64,000 bases of DNA from Mycobacterium sp. Marseille-P9652 (GCF_902652685.1 NZ_CACRUY010000001.1:62001-126000); one strand, 5' to 3'; shown: positions 48,470 through 57,413, numbered from the stretch's first letter. Numbers and translations are program-made. Notes: generated from the letters alone by a model not told the origin.

Positions 48470-48715
48470 ATGACGACGTGGTATTGCGGGAATGGCTGGG
48501 GCTGGTGCGGCATGGTCGTCCATCTTCCGTCCATGGTGATTTTGGGGGGCCTTGTCTTCAGCGCCATGGCCCTGGCGGTCGGTTTTGCCATCAGGCAGCG
48601 CAACGATCCGCCGACCCCGACGGCCACCGGTTCTCGCCGGCCCGAAGGCGCGGTCACGGCGCCTATTAGCCGCAACGAAACGGACAACGACCAATTCTCG
48701 CGCCGATTGATGTAG
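48470..48715 (+). CDS. Small membrane protein with Trp/Cys-rich N-terminus
   Basis: 81 residues from ATG 48470, preceded by GGGAGG. The N-terminus MTTWYCGNGWGWCGMVVHLPSM is rich in Trp, Cys and Met; one membrane helix follows at about residues 20-43, then a polar cytosolic tail. It is divergent from the Met-rich membrane gene and has its own RicR-type operator. The length and the short polar tail resemble small SHOCT-type membrane proteins, but no SHOCT motif is evident. Function unknown; copper response inferred from the operator. Confidence 0.7.
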   Translation: MTTWYCGNGWGWCGMVVHLPSMVILGGLVFSAMALAVGFAIRQRNDPPTPTATGSRRPEGAVTAPISRNETDNDQFSRRLM

Positions 48716-48777
48716 CTCCGCAGCAAGTCTGATGGCCAAGGCCGTTCAAATGATCGAAGTGGGCGGGAGGTCTCGTA

Positions 48778-49353
48778 TTGCCTAGATTCACCCGACGGGC
48801 AGCGCTCGCTGCTCTCGGTGCTAGCGCGGTAATGGGTATCGGGTACGCGCTTCGCGGAATCCTTGGTGCACCTGTCCTGGGCATCCGCCTGACCGACGGC
48901 GGCATGATGGGTGCAAGTCCGGCCGACATGAGCCTTTACATGGACATGTTCAACCGCCACAACGAAATCACACGCGCGGTCGAGGAGATCCCTGGCGGTG
49001 TGCGGACCACCACCCAGTCAAACGCTCCCGACCTCGTAGCGAGGCTGCACGCGCACGTCTCCAGCATGTACTCCCACCTTGACCAGGGCTCCGAGGTCAT
49101 GTGTATGAGCCAGAGCCTGCCGACGCTATTCCGTAACGCCGGCAGTTACCGCCGGCGACTGACACTCACGCCCACGGGCGTCATCACTGAGGAAACCTCC
49201 GACGATCCCGCCCTCACCGATACCATCCGCGCCCATGCCCGTGAGGTCACGGGGTTCGTACGCGATGGAATGCCCGCAATGATGCAAGGCATGATGGGCC
49301 AGGGCGGAATGATGGGACCCGGCGGGATGATGGGGCCGGGTCAACGGCCATAA
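48778..49353 (+). CDS. Exported Met-rich copper-associated protein
   Basis: 191 residues from TTG 48778, which has a good GGGAGG site 8 bases upstream. The N-terminus (MPRFTRRAALAALGASAVMGIGYALRG) is a signal sequence with a twin-arginine-like start. The mature part contains HNEITRAVEEIPGGVRTTTQS and LVARLHAHVSSMYSHLDQGSEVMCMSQSLP, with several His, Met and Cys, and ends in MMQGMMGQGGMMGPGGMMGPG repeats shared with the 47899-48279 protein. This pattern is seen in actinobacterial proteins near copper genes. Periplasmic copper binding is inferred. Confidence 0.75.
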   Translation: MPRFTRRAALAALGASAVMGIGYALRGILGAPVLGIRLTDGGMMGASPADMSLYMDMFNRHNEITRAVEEIPGGVRTTTQSNAPDLVARLHAHVSSMYSHLDQGSEVMCMSQSLPTLFRNAGSYRRRLTLTPTGVITEETSDDPALTDTIRAHAREVTGFVRDGMPAMMQGMMGQGGMMGPGGMMGPGQRP

Positions 49354-49396
49354 TCGCCTGTGCTGAGATTCTTGAACTCTGGAGTAGCGAGCTTTG

Positions 49397-49663
49397 TCAC
49401 CGATGTGCGTGTTCGCGCAGCACAGCTAGTCGGTCGCGATATTCGGTCTCGTTGATCTCGCCGCGCGCGAACCGGGCGGCCAGTACCTGTTCGGGCGAGG
49501 CTGTCGCAGTTGTGCCCAGGGGGATTTTAGGCTCGCGGCGATCTCCGCTGACGTAGGCGACGAGTGCAACGATGCCCGCGATAATCAGCCCCCAGAACAA
49601 CAGCATGCCGATGCCCATTCCCGCCCATCCCCACCACCCCATATTGTGGTCGTTCCAGTACAT
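49397..49663 (-). CDS. SHOCT-domain small membrane protein
   Basis: 88 residues from ATG 49663; a GTG one codon earlier is equally well placed to a GGGAGG site. The start MYWNDHNMGWWGWAGMGIGM is rich in Trp, Met and His, with one membrane helix at about residues 14-40. A C-terminal SHOCT motif follows (PEQVLAARFARGEINETEYRDRLAVL). Such proteins are common in copper and heavy-metal clusters, but their role is unknown. The nearest perfect operator lies 186 bp upstream in the shared divergent region. Confidence 0.75.
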   Translation of the reverse strand: MYWNDHNMGWWGWAGMGIGMLLFWGLIIAGIVALVAYVSGDRREPKIPLGTTATASPEQVLAARFARGEINETEYRDRLAVLREHAHR

Positions 49664-49848
49664 CACTGTGATCGCCTCCCATCGGACGGTCCGAAAGCTA
49701 TTCCCTCGCCGTTAGTTTGACTTGCCACAAACCGGTCGTTCGGCGCCGGTCGGCACAAGCGTCCGGGACCTTTGACCCCTTTATGCTGCGGTAGCCGTTG
49801 TCGGTGGGCTAGAGACCTATTTCCCCGAAAACAAGTGACTCAAGTCCC

Positions 49849-49863
49849 TACCCCTAGGGGGTA
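49849..49863. promoter_or_regulatory. RicR/CsoR-type operator 3 in a duplicated promoter
   Basis: TACCC-CTAGG-GGGTA, perfect. The surrounding 33 bases (49833-49865) recur with only two differences at 57398-57430. It is followed at once by TATAG and the start region of the next small membrane gene. Confidence 0.82.
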
Positions 49864-49931
49864 TAGTGGAACGATGCTGGACCTGGCGTGCAGCGATCCG
49901 CGCTGCGCTAGCGGAACAGGTAGGCACCGTC

Positions 49932-50267
49932 ATGGCGGCGTCCGGACACACCACGAGTGGCTACGGGGCTGCGCTGCTGATCGGCGTGCTATTGCTGCTC
50001 GCCTTGGTCGCAAGTACGACTGCGCGGATCATGCACGCCTACCGAGCACGCGGCAACGAAACGGCGGACGAGCTCCCGGACCGGCTGTCCGATCAATTGC
50101 CGTCGGATATGGGTCCAAGCCTGTGGCGGTGTCAGGCCCTTATCGCCGAGGCGATCATTATCCGCCAGAGGCTGTCTGGGGAGATCGATGCCGAGACCTA
50201 CCAGACCCGCATGAATGCCCTCGCATGTCAGGCCAGCTCCGCGCGCCGTCCACAGCGCAACGTCTAA
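49932..50267 (+). CDS. Small membrane protein with SHOCT-like tail
   Basis: 111 residues from ATG 49932; GTG 49866, right after the operator, is an alternative that adds 22 residues and would make a nearly leaderless message. One helix lies at about residues 12-33. The tail (IAEAIIIRQRLSGEIDAETYQTRMNAL) has the spacing of a SHOCT motif. It precedes the copper ATPase by 24 bp and is probably co-transcribed from operator 3. Confidence 0.65.
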   Translation: MAASGHTTSGYGAALLIGVLLLLALVASTTARIMHAYRARGNETADELPDRLSDQLPSDMGPSLWRCQALIAEAIIIRQRLSGEIDAETYQTRMNALACQASSARRPQRNV

Positions 50268-50291
50268 TCCGTACCTGCTGTCGAGGAGTCC

Positions 50292-52844
50292 ATGATGTCT
50301 AGCGTTGACATTGCAGTCTTGGTGGGCGGGGCCCTGGCCATCTCCGGGTTGGCGTGGTACTTCTTTGCCCCGCGCCACGCGCGTGCCGCCGCGGTCACCG
50401 AGGGGGTGCAGCGGATACAGGTGACGATCCGCGGCGGGTATAGCCCCAACGTTGTTCAAGTGCGCCAGGGCATTCCGGTGGAAATCGACTTCGACCGGCA
50501 GGAGACCGGGGATTGCACCTCGCGAGTGGTCTTTCCCGACCTCCATCTCTCGGCGGCACTGCCCGCGCATCAACACACCACCGTGAGGTTCACCCCTGAA
50601 CAGGCAGGGTCGTTCGGGTTTGCCTGCGGCATGAACATGATTCACGGCACACTGATCGTCACCCCCAACGGGACGGCCGCTGGACCCCCCGAGGCCGAAA
50701 AGCCCAACGCCGCTTCTGCTTACACGCTGCCCGACGGCGTCGGCGAGCCTCTCGCCGCGGAAATCGAGGCCGCGCAGGCCGAAGATCGGCGCGCCGAGAT
50801 CGCCGACCTGACCCGCCGGGTCGTCATCGGCGCGGTGCTTACCGCGCCGGTGTTGTACGCGGTGATGGCTCAACCGGTGGGCGCCCGTTGGGTGCCGACG
50901 GTTTTGCTCAACCACTGGGTGCAGCTGGCTTTGATCACCCCGGTGATGTTTTACGTCGGGTGGCCGATCCATCGGACCGGTTGGCTGGCGTTGGCGCACC
51001 GCAGCGCCGACATGAACAGTCTCATCACCCTGGGCACCCTGGCGGCCTACGGCTACAGCCTGCTGGTCACCGTCGCACCGGCGCTGTTTCCCCCCGAGGT
51101 CCGCGATGTGTATTTCGAGGCAGTCGGGGTGATCCTGACCTTGATCATGCTGGGCCGGCTGCTGGAAGCCCGCGCCAAAGCAGGCACCGGCGAAGCCATT
51201 CGGGCCCTGCTGGGCCTACAGGCCCGCACCGCGCGCGTGCTGCGTGGCGGCGCCGAAATCGAAATACCCGTCGACGAGGTCATCGTCGGCGACGAGATCG
51301 CGATCCGGCCCGGGGAGAAAATCCCGGTCGACGCCACGGTGCTGTCCGGACAGTCCGCTGTCGATGAGTCGATGGTGACCGGCGAATCGATGCCAGTCAC
51401 CAAACACACCGGCGACATCGTCATCGGCGCCACCGTCAACACCACCGGCTCGTTGCGGGTGCGCGCAGCCAAAGTCGGTGCCGACACCATGCTGGCCCAA
51501 ATCATCCGAATGGTGCAGCAGGCACAGGCGTCACGAGCCCCCATCCAGCGGCTGGCTGATGCGATCTCGGCTTACTTCGTGCCGGTCGTAATCGCCATCG
51601 CCATCGCCACGTTCGCGATCTGGTTTGTCGCCGGCCCGACACCCGCGTTGACGCAGGCGTTGGTATCGGCGGTGGCGGTGCTCATCATCGCCTGTCCCTG
51701 TGCGCTGGGCCTGGCCACCCCGCTGTCGATCATGGTCGGCACCGGCAAGGGGGCAGGGGCAGGCATTCTGATCCGCTCGGCCGAGGCGTTGGAGACCGCG
51801 CACAAACTTGACACCATCGTGCTGGACAAGACCGGCACCATCACCGCCGGCAAACCAGCCCTCACCGACATCCACGTCACCGGGACCGTCGCGGAGAGCG
51901 AACTGCTCATGCTGGTTGCGGCCGCCGAAGCCGACAGCGAACACCCCATCGCCAGCGCTGTGGTAGCCGGCGCCCGGGATCGCGGCATCAGCGTTCCCTC
52001 CGTGTCAGGTTTTGATTCATTTACCGGCAAGGGGGTCCGAGCCACCGTCGCGGGCCGCAGCGTGCTCGTCGGCACTGCGACATTGTTGGCCGAAAATGCT
52101 GTCGACACAGTCGAACTCGAGCGCATCAGTGCCGATCTGGCGGCCGCGGGCAAAACCCCGATCCTCGCTGCCGTCGACGGTCACCCCGCCGGGGTGATCG
52201 GGGTGGCCGACACCGTCAAGGACGACTCCGTCGCGGCGATCGCCGCGCTGCGCAAGCTGGGCCTCCAGGTCGTGATGATCACCGGAGACAACGCCCGCAC
52301 CGCAGCTGCGATCGCCCGTCAGGTCGGAGTCGAGCGGGTGCTGGCGGAAGTCCTGCCCGAGCACAAGGCCGACGAGATCCGCCGCCTGCAAGCCGAGGGG
52401 CGACGGGTCGGCATGGTCGGCGACGGCATCAACGACGCCCCCGCCCTGGCCCAAGCCGACGTCGGCCTGGCCATCGGCACCGGCACGGACGTGGCCATCG
52501 AAGCCGCCGACATCACCCTGATTTCGGGATCACTGGCCGGGGTGGTCACCGCGATCCGGCTCTCGCGTGCCACCATGCGCAACATCCGGCAGAACCTGTT
52601 CTTCGCCCTGATCTACAACGCCATCGGCATCCCGCTCGCCGCGGGCATCCTGTATCCGCTTCTGGGACTCCGACTCTCACCGATGATCGCCGCCGGCGCG
52701 ATGGCGCTTTCGTCGTTGTCAGTGGTCGGCAATGCCAACCGCCTGCGGCGCTACCAGGTTGAACGGCTGCCCGCCACCGAACCACCCGCGATCGAGCCTC
52801 AGGTGGAAATTGGTGGCGCGCAACGCCAGAGCGTCACGACCTGA
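50292..52844 (+). CDS. Cupredoxin-fused copper-transporting P1B-type ATPase
   Basis: 850 residues. The N-terminus has one membrane helix (5-25) and then a cupredoxin-like domain (about 38-128, with [24 protein letters not shown] and CGMNMIHG around Cys112 and Met114), in place of the usual CxxC heavy-metal domain. The ATPase core follows: metal-site CPC (Cys468, Cys470), phosphorylated Asp512 in DKTGT, the HP motif SEHPIA, and [20 protein letters not shown]. The CPC motif and setting mark Cu(I) export. Expression is probably driven by operator 3 through the preceding gene. Confidence 0.92.
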   Translation: MMSSVDIAVLVGGALAISGLAWYFFAPRHARAAAVTEGVQRIQVTIRGGYSPNVVQVRQGIPVEIDFDRQETGDCTSRVVFPDLHLSAALPAHQHTTVRFTPEQAGSFGFACGMNMIHGTLIVTPNGTAAGPPEAEKPNAASAYTLPDGVGEPLAAEIEAAQAEDRRAEIADLTRRVVIGAVLTAPVLYAVMAQPVGARWVPTVLLNHWVQLALITPVMFYVGWPIHRTGWLALAHRSADMNSLITLGTLAAYGYSLLVTVAPALFPPEVRDVYFEAVGVILTLIMLGRLLEARAKAGTGEAIRALLGLQARTARVLRGGAEIEIPVDEVIVGDEIAIRPGEKIPVDATVLSGQSAVDESMVTGESMPVTKHTGDIVIGATVNTTGSLRVRAAKVGADTMLAQIIRMVQQAQASRAPIQRLADAISAYFVPVVIAIAIATFAIWFVAGPTPALTQALVSAVAVLIIACPCALGLATPLSIMVGTGKGAGAGILIRSAEALETAHKLDTIVLDKTGTITAGKPALTDIHVTGTVAESELLMLVAAAEADSEHPIASAVVAGARDRGISVPSVSGFDSFTGKGVRATVAGRSVLVGTATLLAENAVDTVELERISADLAAAGKTPILAAVDGHPAGVIGVADTVKDDSVAAIAALRKLGLQVVMITGDNARTAAAIARQVGVERVLAEVLPEHKADEIRRLQAEGRRVGMVGDGINDAPALAQADVGLAIGTGTDVAIEAADITLISGSLAGVVTAIRLSRATMRNIRQNLFFALIYNAIGIPLAAGILYPLLGLRLSPMIAAGAMALSSLSVVGNANRLRRYQVERLPATEPPAIEPQVEIGGAQRQSVTT

Positions 52845-52870
52845 CAACGACGGACGTTGGATGCCAACCC

Positions 52871-53470
52871 ATGATGAACATGCGAAAGGTCACGACCCCG
52901 CTGCTGTTGTATCTGCTGCAGAACGAGGTGCGCTTCCCGAGGCTGTTTCTGCTCAGCTGTCGCCTCAGAATCGGTCGGTTCAAACGGAGGATTGATCCGC
53001 GCTTTCCGGACGAGCTCATCGAGCTGGCGGCCCTTCCGCTGTGGGTCTATCTCGACCTCAAGCAGCGACTCGGCCAGGCGAAGGCCTTCGAGATAATGCG
53101 GGTCGCGATCCTGACCGGAGGTGTTGTGCAGTGGAACCTGGCCTACCAGACCGTCGAGAGGGCGCGCAGTTTCGCGAATCTGTGCGATCTGGAGCTTGAG
53201 GTCAACAAGACAGGACCGACACGCTGGAACACTCTCGAGGTCGTTGACCGCACGGATCGGCGCTTCGAGATCAAGATCGCCCGCTGCCTTTATCACGAGC
53301 TCGCGAGTTCGCTCGGGATACCCGAGATCACGCCGGTCATCTGCCAGATCGACAACGCCGCCTTCAACGCCTACCTCCCCGACCGCGTGACATTCCACCG
53401 CGGCGGACCGGGCCGGCGCATCGCCGACGGGAAGAGCGAGTGCCAATTCATCTGGGAGGTCAACGATTGA
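52871..53470 (+). CDS. L-2-amino-thiazoline-4-carboxylate hydrolase-like protein
   Basis: 199 residues from ATG 52871. The conserved middle and end (RCLYHELASSLGIPEITPVICQIDNAAFNAYLPDRVTFHRGG...CQFIWEV) resemble the ATC-hydrolase family, in which a conserved Cys acts in ring opening of a thiazoline on the way to cysteine. No signal peptide. It starts 26 bp after the copper ATPase and overlaps the next gene by TTGA, so it is part of that operon. Its link to copper is unclear; thiol supply is a guess. Confidence 0.6.
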   Translation: MMNMRKVTTPLLLYLLQNEVRFPRLFLLSCRLRIGRFKRRIDPRFPDELIELAALPLWVYLDLKQRLGQAKAFEIMRVAILTGGVVQWNLAYQTVERARSFANLCDLELEVNKTGPTRWNTLEVVDRTDRRFEIKIARCLYHELASSLGIPEITPVICQIDNAAFNAYLPDRVTFHRGGPGRRIADGKSECQFIWEVND

Positions 53471-54033
53471 GAGCACCACGTGCCCGCACCGAGACGATCG
53501 CCCGCACTGCCGCGAGCCGGGGTGTGACGCTCAATCGGGTGCTGCGCGAGCTATCAGCTCACAATTTCGCTGTCCTCTCAACCGTCGACGAGCACGGATG
53601 GCCGGACTCAGCGGGGGTGAACTACGGCACCTTCGCCCGCGGAGACGCGCTCGAGTTGTACGTCATGACGAGGCGGCATCTGAAAAAGGCGCGAAATATC
53701 GCGCACAACCCGCAGGTCTCGCTGGTCGTGCCCCTGCCCCGGCGAGTATTGCGATTCGTCCCCCCGGCGACGATCCAGTTACGTGGTCGTGCCGAAATCC
53801 TCGACAGGACCGACGCGGACGGGATCAACGCCTTCCGCGGCTTCTGGATGGGCCGACAGATTCTCAGCGCTTATGAGAAATCCCGGCGCAGAGGCGAAAC
53901 GCGAGTCTGCTTTCTCAGGATCACACTGGACCCCGTGATGCGGACCTATGGGGTCGGCCACAGCATCTGGAACCTCCGGCGGCACATGGAGGCCGCCACC
54001 GGCACTGTTAACTTCGGCCGCCGCCAGCGTTAA
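53467..54033 (+). CDS. Pyridoxamine 5'-phosphate oxidase-fold protein
   Basis: 188 residues from TTG 53467, overlapping the upstream stop (TTGA); an earlier in-frame ATG at 53440 would overlap by 31 bp. The split-barrel flavin pattern is visible: LSAHNFAVLSTVDEHGWPDSAGVNYGTF, LELYVMTRRHLKKARNIAHNPQVSLVVP. These proteins bind FMN or F420 and are often oxidoreductases. It is unrelated in detail to the PPOX gene at 8574. Partner and substrate are unknown. Confidence 0.72.
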   Translation: MRAPRARTETIARTAASRGVTLNRVLRELSAHNFAVLSTVDEHGWPDSAGVNYGTFARGDALELYVMTRRHLKKARNIAHNPQVSLVVPLPRRVLRFVPPATIQLRGRAEILDRTDADGINAFRGFWMGRQILSAYEKSRRRGETRVCFLRITLDPVMRTYGVGHSIWNLRRHMEAATGTVNFGRRQR

Positions 54034-54139
54034 GGGCATGGGCTGCCACGCTGCCGGATCCCGATAGCTTGACCCTCGATTGTTCATACCTTGCGGGTGA
54101 TTTCATTTCCACGGTCATGGCCAAGACATCACTTTGATG

Positions 54140-54154
54140 TACCCCCATGGGGTA
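54140..54154. promoter_or_regulatory. RicR/CsoR-type operator 4 (repressor promoter)
   Basis: TACCC-CCATG-GGGTA, perfect. It lies 93 bp before the CsoR-family repressor gene and suggests autoregulation. Confidence 0.82.
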
Positions 54155-54247
54155 CAGTGGAGCAAAGATGTCATTGGTGGCCAATCCAATCGTCAGTACG
54201 CGGCTATGCCCGAGACGACCCGATGACGACAAATGCTGGAAGGTCAA

Positions 54248-54538
54248 ATGGAAACGACACGCGGTTATTCACCGCATAAGGACACCTACGCCAAGCGACT
54301 GCGCCGAATCGAGGGCCAGGTCCGGGGCATCGCAAAGATGATCGACGACGACAAATACTGCATCGACATTCTCACCCAGATCAGCGCGGCCAGCAGTGCT
54401 TTGCGGTCCGTGGCGTTAAACCTGCTCGACGACCACCTTGACAACTGCGTGACCCAAGCACTTGCTCAGGGCGGAGACGAGGCGAACGTGAAGCTGGCCG
54501 AGGCCTCCGCGGCTATCGCACGACTTGTTCGCTCTTGA
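54248..54538 (+). CDS. CsoR/RicR-family copper-sensing repressor
   Basis: 96 residues from ATG 54248 (GGAAGG upstream). An all-helical DUF156 protein with YAKRLRRIEGQVRGIAKMI and the Cu(I) ligand triad Cys38, His63 and Cys67 in the expected C-x24-H-x3-C spacing. Copper binding releases the dimer/tetramer from DNA. The many TACCC-N5-GGGTA sites around it are of RicR type, so it is the likely regulator of the whole island, although the host's chromosomal RicR could also bind them. Confidence 0.93.
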   Translation: METTRGYSPHKDTYAKRLRRIEGQVRGIAKMIDDDKYCIDILTQISAASSALRSVALNLLDDHLDNCVTQALAQGGDEANVKLAEASAAIARLVRS

Positions 54539-54704
54539 CCGCGACCGCACCGGCGGGCGAACCAAGTCCGAACCATCGTTTCATCAAAAGTTCTGCGCAC
54601 GTGCACTGGCAGACGCGTTGAACAGCGTAAGTCAAGAGAAAGACGAGGGTGTGTCTCTTAAGGCGTGAGGTGCGCGCTTGGCGAGGGGTCGAGTACGCTT
54701 AGGA

Positions 54705-54719
54705 TACCCCGCAGGGGTA
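54705..54719. promoter_or_regulatory. RicR/CsoR-type operator 5
   Basis: TACCC-CGCAG-GGGTA, perfect. It ends 18 bp before the lipoprotein start codon, so the message must have a very short leader. Confidence 0.82.
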
Positions 54720-54737
54720 GAGCGGTACGCTGACCTC

Positions 54738-55646
54738 ATGGCCATTGCCAGCCTCGCTGGTCGCCGCATCGCATTCGTGGGGGCGGTCTCGGCTATCGCA
54801 GCAGTCATTGCGATTGGCGGCTGTAATAGCGGCACTTCGAATCACACGGCAGGCAGCAAGTCGGGTACCTCGGCTCCGTCGACCGCGTCCGGGACTTCAG
54901 GCATGCCGGGGATGACCGAGCCAGGACCCGCCCGCGACGGGCTATCGGCGTCGGAAATCGGGTTCACGCTCGTGCCCGGCGGCACGACGATCACGCCAGC
55001 CGCGGCCAATACGTTCACGTTCCGAATCACCGCCCCTGACGGCGTACCAGTCACGCGGTTTCTGCCCGAACAGACCAAGCTCATGCACTTCTATCTCATC
55101 CGCTCGGATCTGACTGGTTTCGCCCACCTGCACCCCAGCATGGCAGCCGACGGCACATGGAGCGTAATCCTGCCCGCGATGACGCCGGGTGACTGGCGGG
55201 CCTACACCCAATTCACTGCCCTTCAAGCGAGCGACGTCGTTGTGCCCTTGGTGCTTTCGACGCCGCTGACCGTGCCAGGGGAAGCAACCAAGGCGCCGAT
55301 GCCGCCACTTAGCAACACTGCAAGCGTCGATGGCTACACGGTTACCGTGTCAGGTCAGGCCGTTGCCAGCCAACATAACGCACTCACGTTAGATTTCAGC
55401 GTCAATGGTCAGCCGGTCACAGACCTGCAGCCATACCTCGACACCTTCGCTCATGTCACCGCCATCCGTTCAGAAAACCTTGCATTCGCGCACCTTCACC
55501 CCAGCAACCCGATCAACAGTGATCATGGCGGCCCCACCCTGAGCATCGAGTCCGCCTTCCCCGCCGCCGGCGACTGGCGGCTGTTCATCGAGTTCCAAAC
55601 CGCCGGCACCCTGCACACCGCAGAAACGACCATCCACGTTGGATGA
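54738..55646 (+). CDS. Lipoprotein with two FAHLHP motifs (copper-linked)
   Basis: 302 residues from ATG 54738. The signal peptide ends in a lipobox (IAIGGC, Cys about residue 29), then comes a Ser/Thr/Met-rich linker and two beta-rich domains. Each domain carries a near-identical motif, GFAHLHPSM near residue 133 and AFAHLHPSN near residue 252, next to a GDWR(A/L) strand. The paired His residues could bind copper. It is anchored to the outer face of the plasma membrane. No named family was recognised; the operator immediately upstream implies copper induction. Confidence 0.75.
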   Translation: MAIASLAGRRIAFVGAVSAIAAVIAIGGCNSGTSNHTAGSKSGTSAPSTASGTSGMPGMTEPGPARDGLSASEIGFTLVPGGTTITPAAANTFTFRITAPDGVPVTRFLPEQTKLMHFYLIRSDLTGFAHLHPSMAADGTWSVILPAMTPGDWRAYTQFTALQASDVVVPLVLSTPLTVPGEATKAPMPPLSNTASVDGYTVTVSGQAVASQHNALTLDFSVNGQPVTDLQPYLDTFAHVTAIRSENLAFAHLHPSNPINSDHGGPTLSIESAFPAAGDWRLFIEFQTAGTLHTAETTIHVG

Positions 55647-55891
55647 TGGCGCACCACGCCGTCTGCTTGGCTCAGCGTAACCGCCGAATGCTTTGGCGGC
55701 CTTGAGCGCTCGCGTTGTGATCGAGATCGATGCGGCCGCCGCCGTGATGACACGCAGCGAAATCGGACACCGCGTCGCCGCCGGCAGAAGAATGCAGACA
55801 CCCATCGGTAGCGACAGGTCGGCGCCCTCGTACCTGAGGTGTTGTTCAGACCATCGCTACCAGATAGGCACAGTTGCGACTTGACCCTATA

Positions 55892-55906
55892 TACCCTACC
55901 CGGGTA
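55892..55906. promoter_or_regulatory. RicR/CsoR-type operator 6
   Basis: TACCC-TACCC-GGGTA, perfect. It ends only 10 bp before the metallothionein ATG, so the operator must overlap the promoter core and the transcript would be leaderless or nearly so. Confidence 0.85.
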
Positions 55907-55916
55907 CTGTTCCCGT

Positions 55917-56033
55917 ATGGACGAAATTAACACCTGCCACTGCAAATCCACCGGTTGTACCTGCGGCGACTCCGCCTGCTCGCAAGCGGGCGGCTGCACC
56001 TGCGGTCACCCCGATTGCACGTGCAACGACTGA
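55917..56033 (+). CDS. Small nine-cysteine metallothionein
   Basis: 38 residues from ATG 55917. Nine cysteines are arranged mostly in C-x-C pairs (Cys7/9, 14/16, 21, 27/29, 34/36), with His8 and His31. There is no hydrophobic core, as expected for a metal-folded protein. The short sequence lacks the longer YRCTCGDE-type ending of M. tuberculosis MymT, so it is a different, island-borne form. A perfect RicR-type operator abuts the start and a strong terminator follows. The likely job is to bind excess Cu(I) in the cytosol. A longer in-frame reading from 55839 would start upstream of the operator and is rejected. Confidence 0.88.
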   Translation: MDEINTCHCKSTGCTCGDSACSQAGGCTCGHPDCTCND

Positions 56034-56040
56034 TCACCTT

Positions 56041-56082
56041 TGAGCCAAGGCCTCGACACCCCCCGGTCGAGGCCTTGGCTCA
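56041..56082 (+). terminator. Strong hairpin terminator after metallothionein gene
   Basis: A perfect 17-bp stem (TGAGCCAAGGCCTCGAC with its complement) and an 8-base loop of mostly C, followed by TTTC. It makes the metallothionein gene a single-gene transcription unit. Confidence 0.85.
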
Positions 56083-56408
56083 TTTCACGAGCCATGCACC
56101 ACCAAGCGCCATTTGCAGATGACTGCGCCCCTTCCACAGCCGAGATATCCAGCGTCCGAGGGCATTTACCGGCCTACTCGATCCTCTCGACGGCACCCAA
56201 CAGCAGTAACGCCAGAACGTCAACAAAGCCGCCCACCGGGCGACAGCCTCGGCGTCGGGTTCGGCGAGGAACTAGTCGACGTACCGAGAGGCAGAGTTGT
56301 GAAGAACTCAAGCCGCGCAACCCGTCGCGGGCTTACAGCACCCTTGTGTGCTGAACCGATACAACCATGTCACCTGCTGGCAGCCGTGCAGCACTTAGCA
56401 TTGGCACC
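56083..56408. other. Gap with no supported gene
   Basis: About 326 bases between the terminator and the DUF5134-like gene. Overlapping short frames exist in several phases but none has a credible start, ribosome site or family pattern. No perfect RicR-type operator is present here. Confidence 0.5.
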
Positions 56409-57065
56409 ATGTCTTCGGGCCTGATGGGTGATGTCGCAATGCGGTGGGTTGTCACCATCCTCTTCGCCGCGAGCACGACAACATACGTGTATATCCTTGT
56501 CGCCCAACGTGCCCGCTGGACAAGCACTGCGAATCACCTGTTGCACCTCGTGATGTCGGTGGCGATGATCTTGATGGCTTGGGGCGTGGGAATGAGCTTG
56601 CCAACAGCCGCGCCGATGATCTTCTTTCTGTTGTCGGGCCTCTGGTTTGGACATGCGGCTAGTCGAACATCGACTACTGCTGGTGACCGACTAACCAATG
56701 GCTACTACGCGGTGATGATGGCCGCCATGGCCTGGATGTTCGCGGTGATGAGCGGCGGACTGGCGGGCCAGATCGCTCGCACATCAGATCAGGCAGAGCC
56801 AGCTGCGGCTGCCATGGATATGTCCGGAGCGGAAATGCCGGCACACGAGACGTTCTCGGCTGAACCTGCGACTGGGTGGATCGCCGCAGTGAACTGGATC
56901 GCGGCCCTCGGATTCGCGGTCGCCACGCTGTATTGGGCATGCCGTCACCTCGCTAAGCGCCGAACCATCGCGGTGCCGCATGCCGCGCAGCTCGCACGCC
57001 TGGAGCCGCTACATCAGGTGTGCAGCGCGGCCGGTACAGCCCTGATGTTTGGGGCGTTGCTGTAG
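56409..57065 (+). CDS. DUF5134-like polytopic membrane protein
   Basis: 218 residues from ATG 56409; ATG 56367 would add 14 residues. Six hydrophobic segments can be picked out (about 8-28, 40-60, 65-85, 110-130, 160-180, 198-216). A loop in the middle has His and many Met (MDMSGAEMPAHETF), which may bind copper. The start GDVAMRWVVTILFAASTTTYVY fits DUF5134 membrane proteins of actinobacteria. Function unknown. Neither ribosome site is strong, so the start is uncertain. Confidence 0.68.
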   Translation: MSSGLMGDVAMRWVVTILFAASTTTYVYILVAQRARWTSTANHLLHLVMSVAMILMAWGVGMSLPTAAPMIFFLLSGLWFGHAASRTSTTAGDRLTNGYYAVMMAAMAWMFAVMSGGLAGQIARTSDQAEPAAAAMDMSGAEMPAHETFSAEPATGWIAAVNWIAALGFAVATLYWACRHLAKRRTIAVPHAAQLARLEPLHQVCSAAGTALMFGALL

Positions 57066-57364
57066 CGCACGCGGCGGACTCGGTGGTCAAATCGGGCCGC
57101 GCATCGGTATCAACGCGGGGCGAATCCGGGACGGTCTCGCTGATGTGCAAGCGACTCAACGGTAAAGAGCCCCTGGCCAACTTCGGCGCAACAGGTCCCC
57201 TAGGGTAGAGACTTCTAATGCCACGGTCTCCTCGTCGTAGCGGATCCGGATTCATGCGACCTCAAGCCGCCCCGCGATGGCTTCTCCAGCCCGCTCCGCC
57301 GGGAGGGCGGGGTTGCGACCCTATCCTCGCTGCCTGTACTGAACGAAACCTTCGCTAACGCGTA

Positions 57365-57378
57365 TACCCCCTAGGGTA
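57365..57378. promoter_or_regulatory. Variant RicR-type operator 7 (N4 spacer)
   Basis: TACCC-CCTA-GGGTA, with a four-base spacer instead of five. The CCCCTAGGGTAGAGAC part recurs at 57197-57212, where the left half-site is degenerate. Binding strength is uncertain. Confidence 0.5.
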
Positions 57379-57413
57379 GAGACAAATGACATCGAGAAAG
57401 TGACTTAAGTCCC

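Noticed and set aside
56040-56354. Short open frames after the metallothionein terminator
   Set aside because: Two overlapping phases with no ribosome site, no family pattern, and an origin inside the terminator hairpin.
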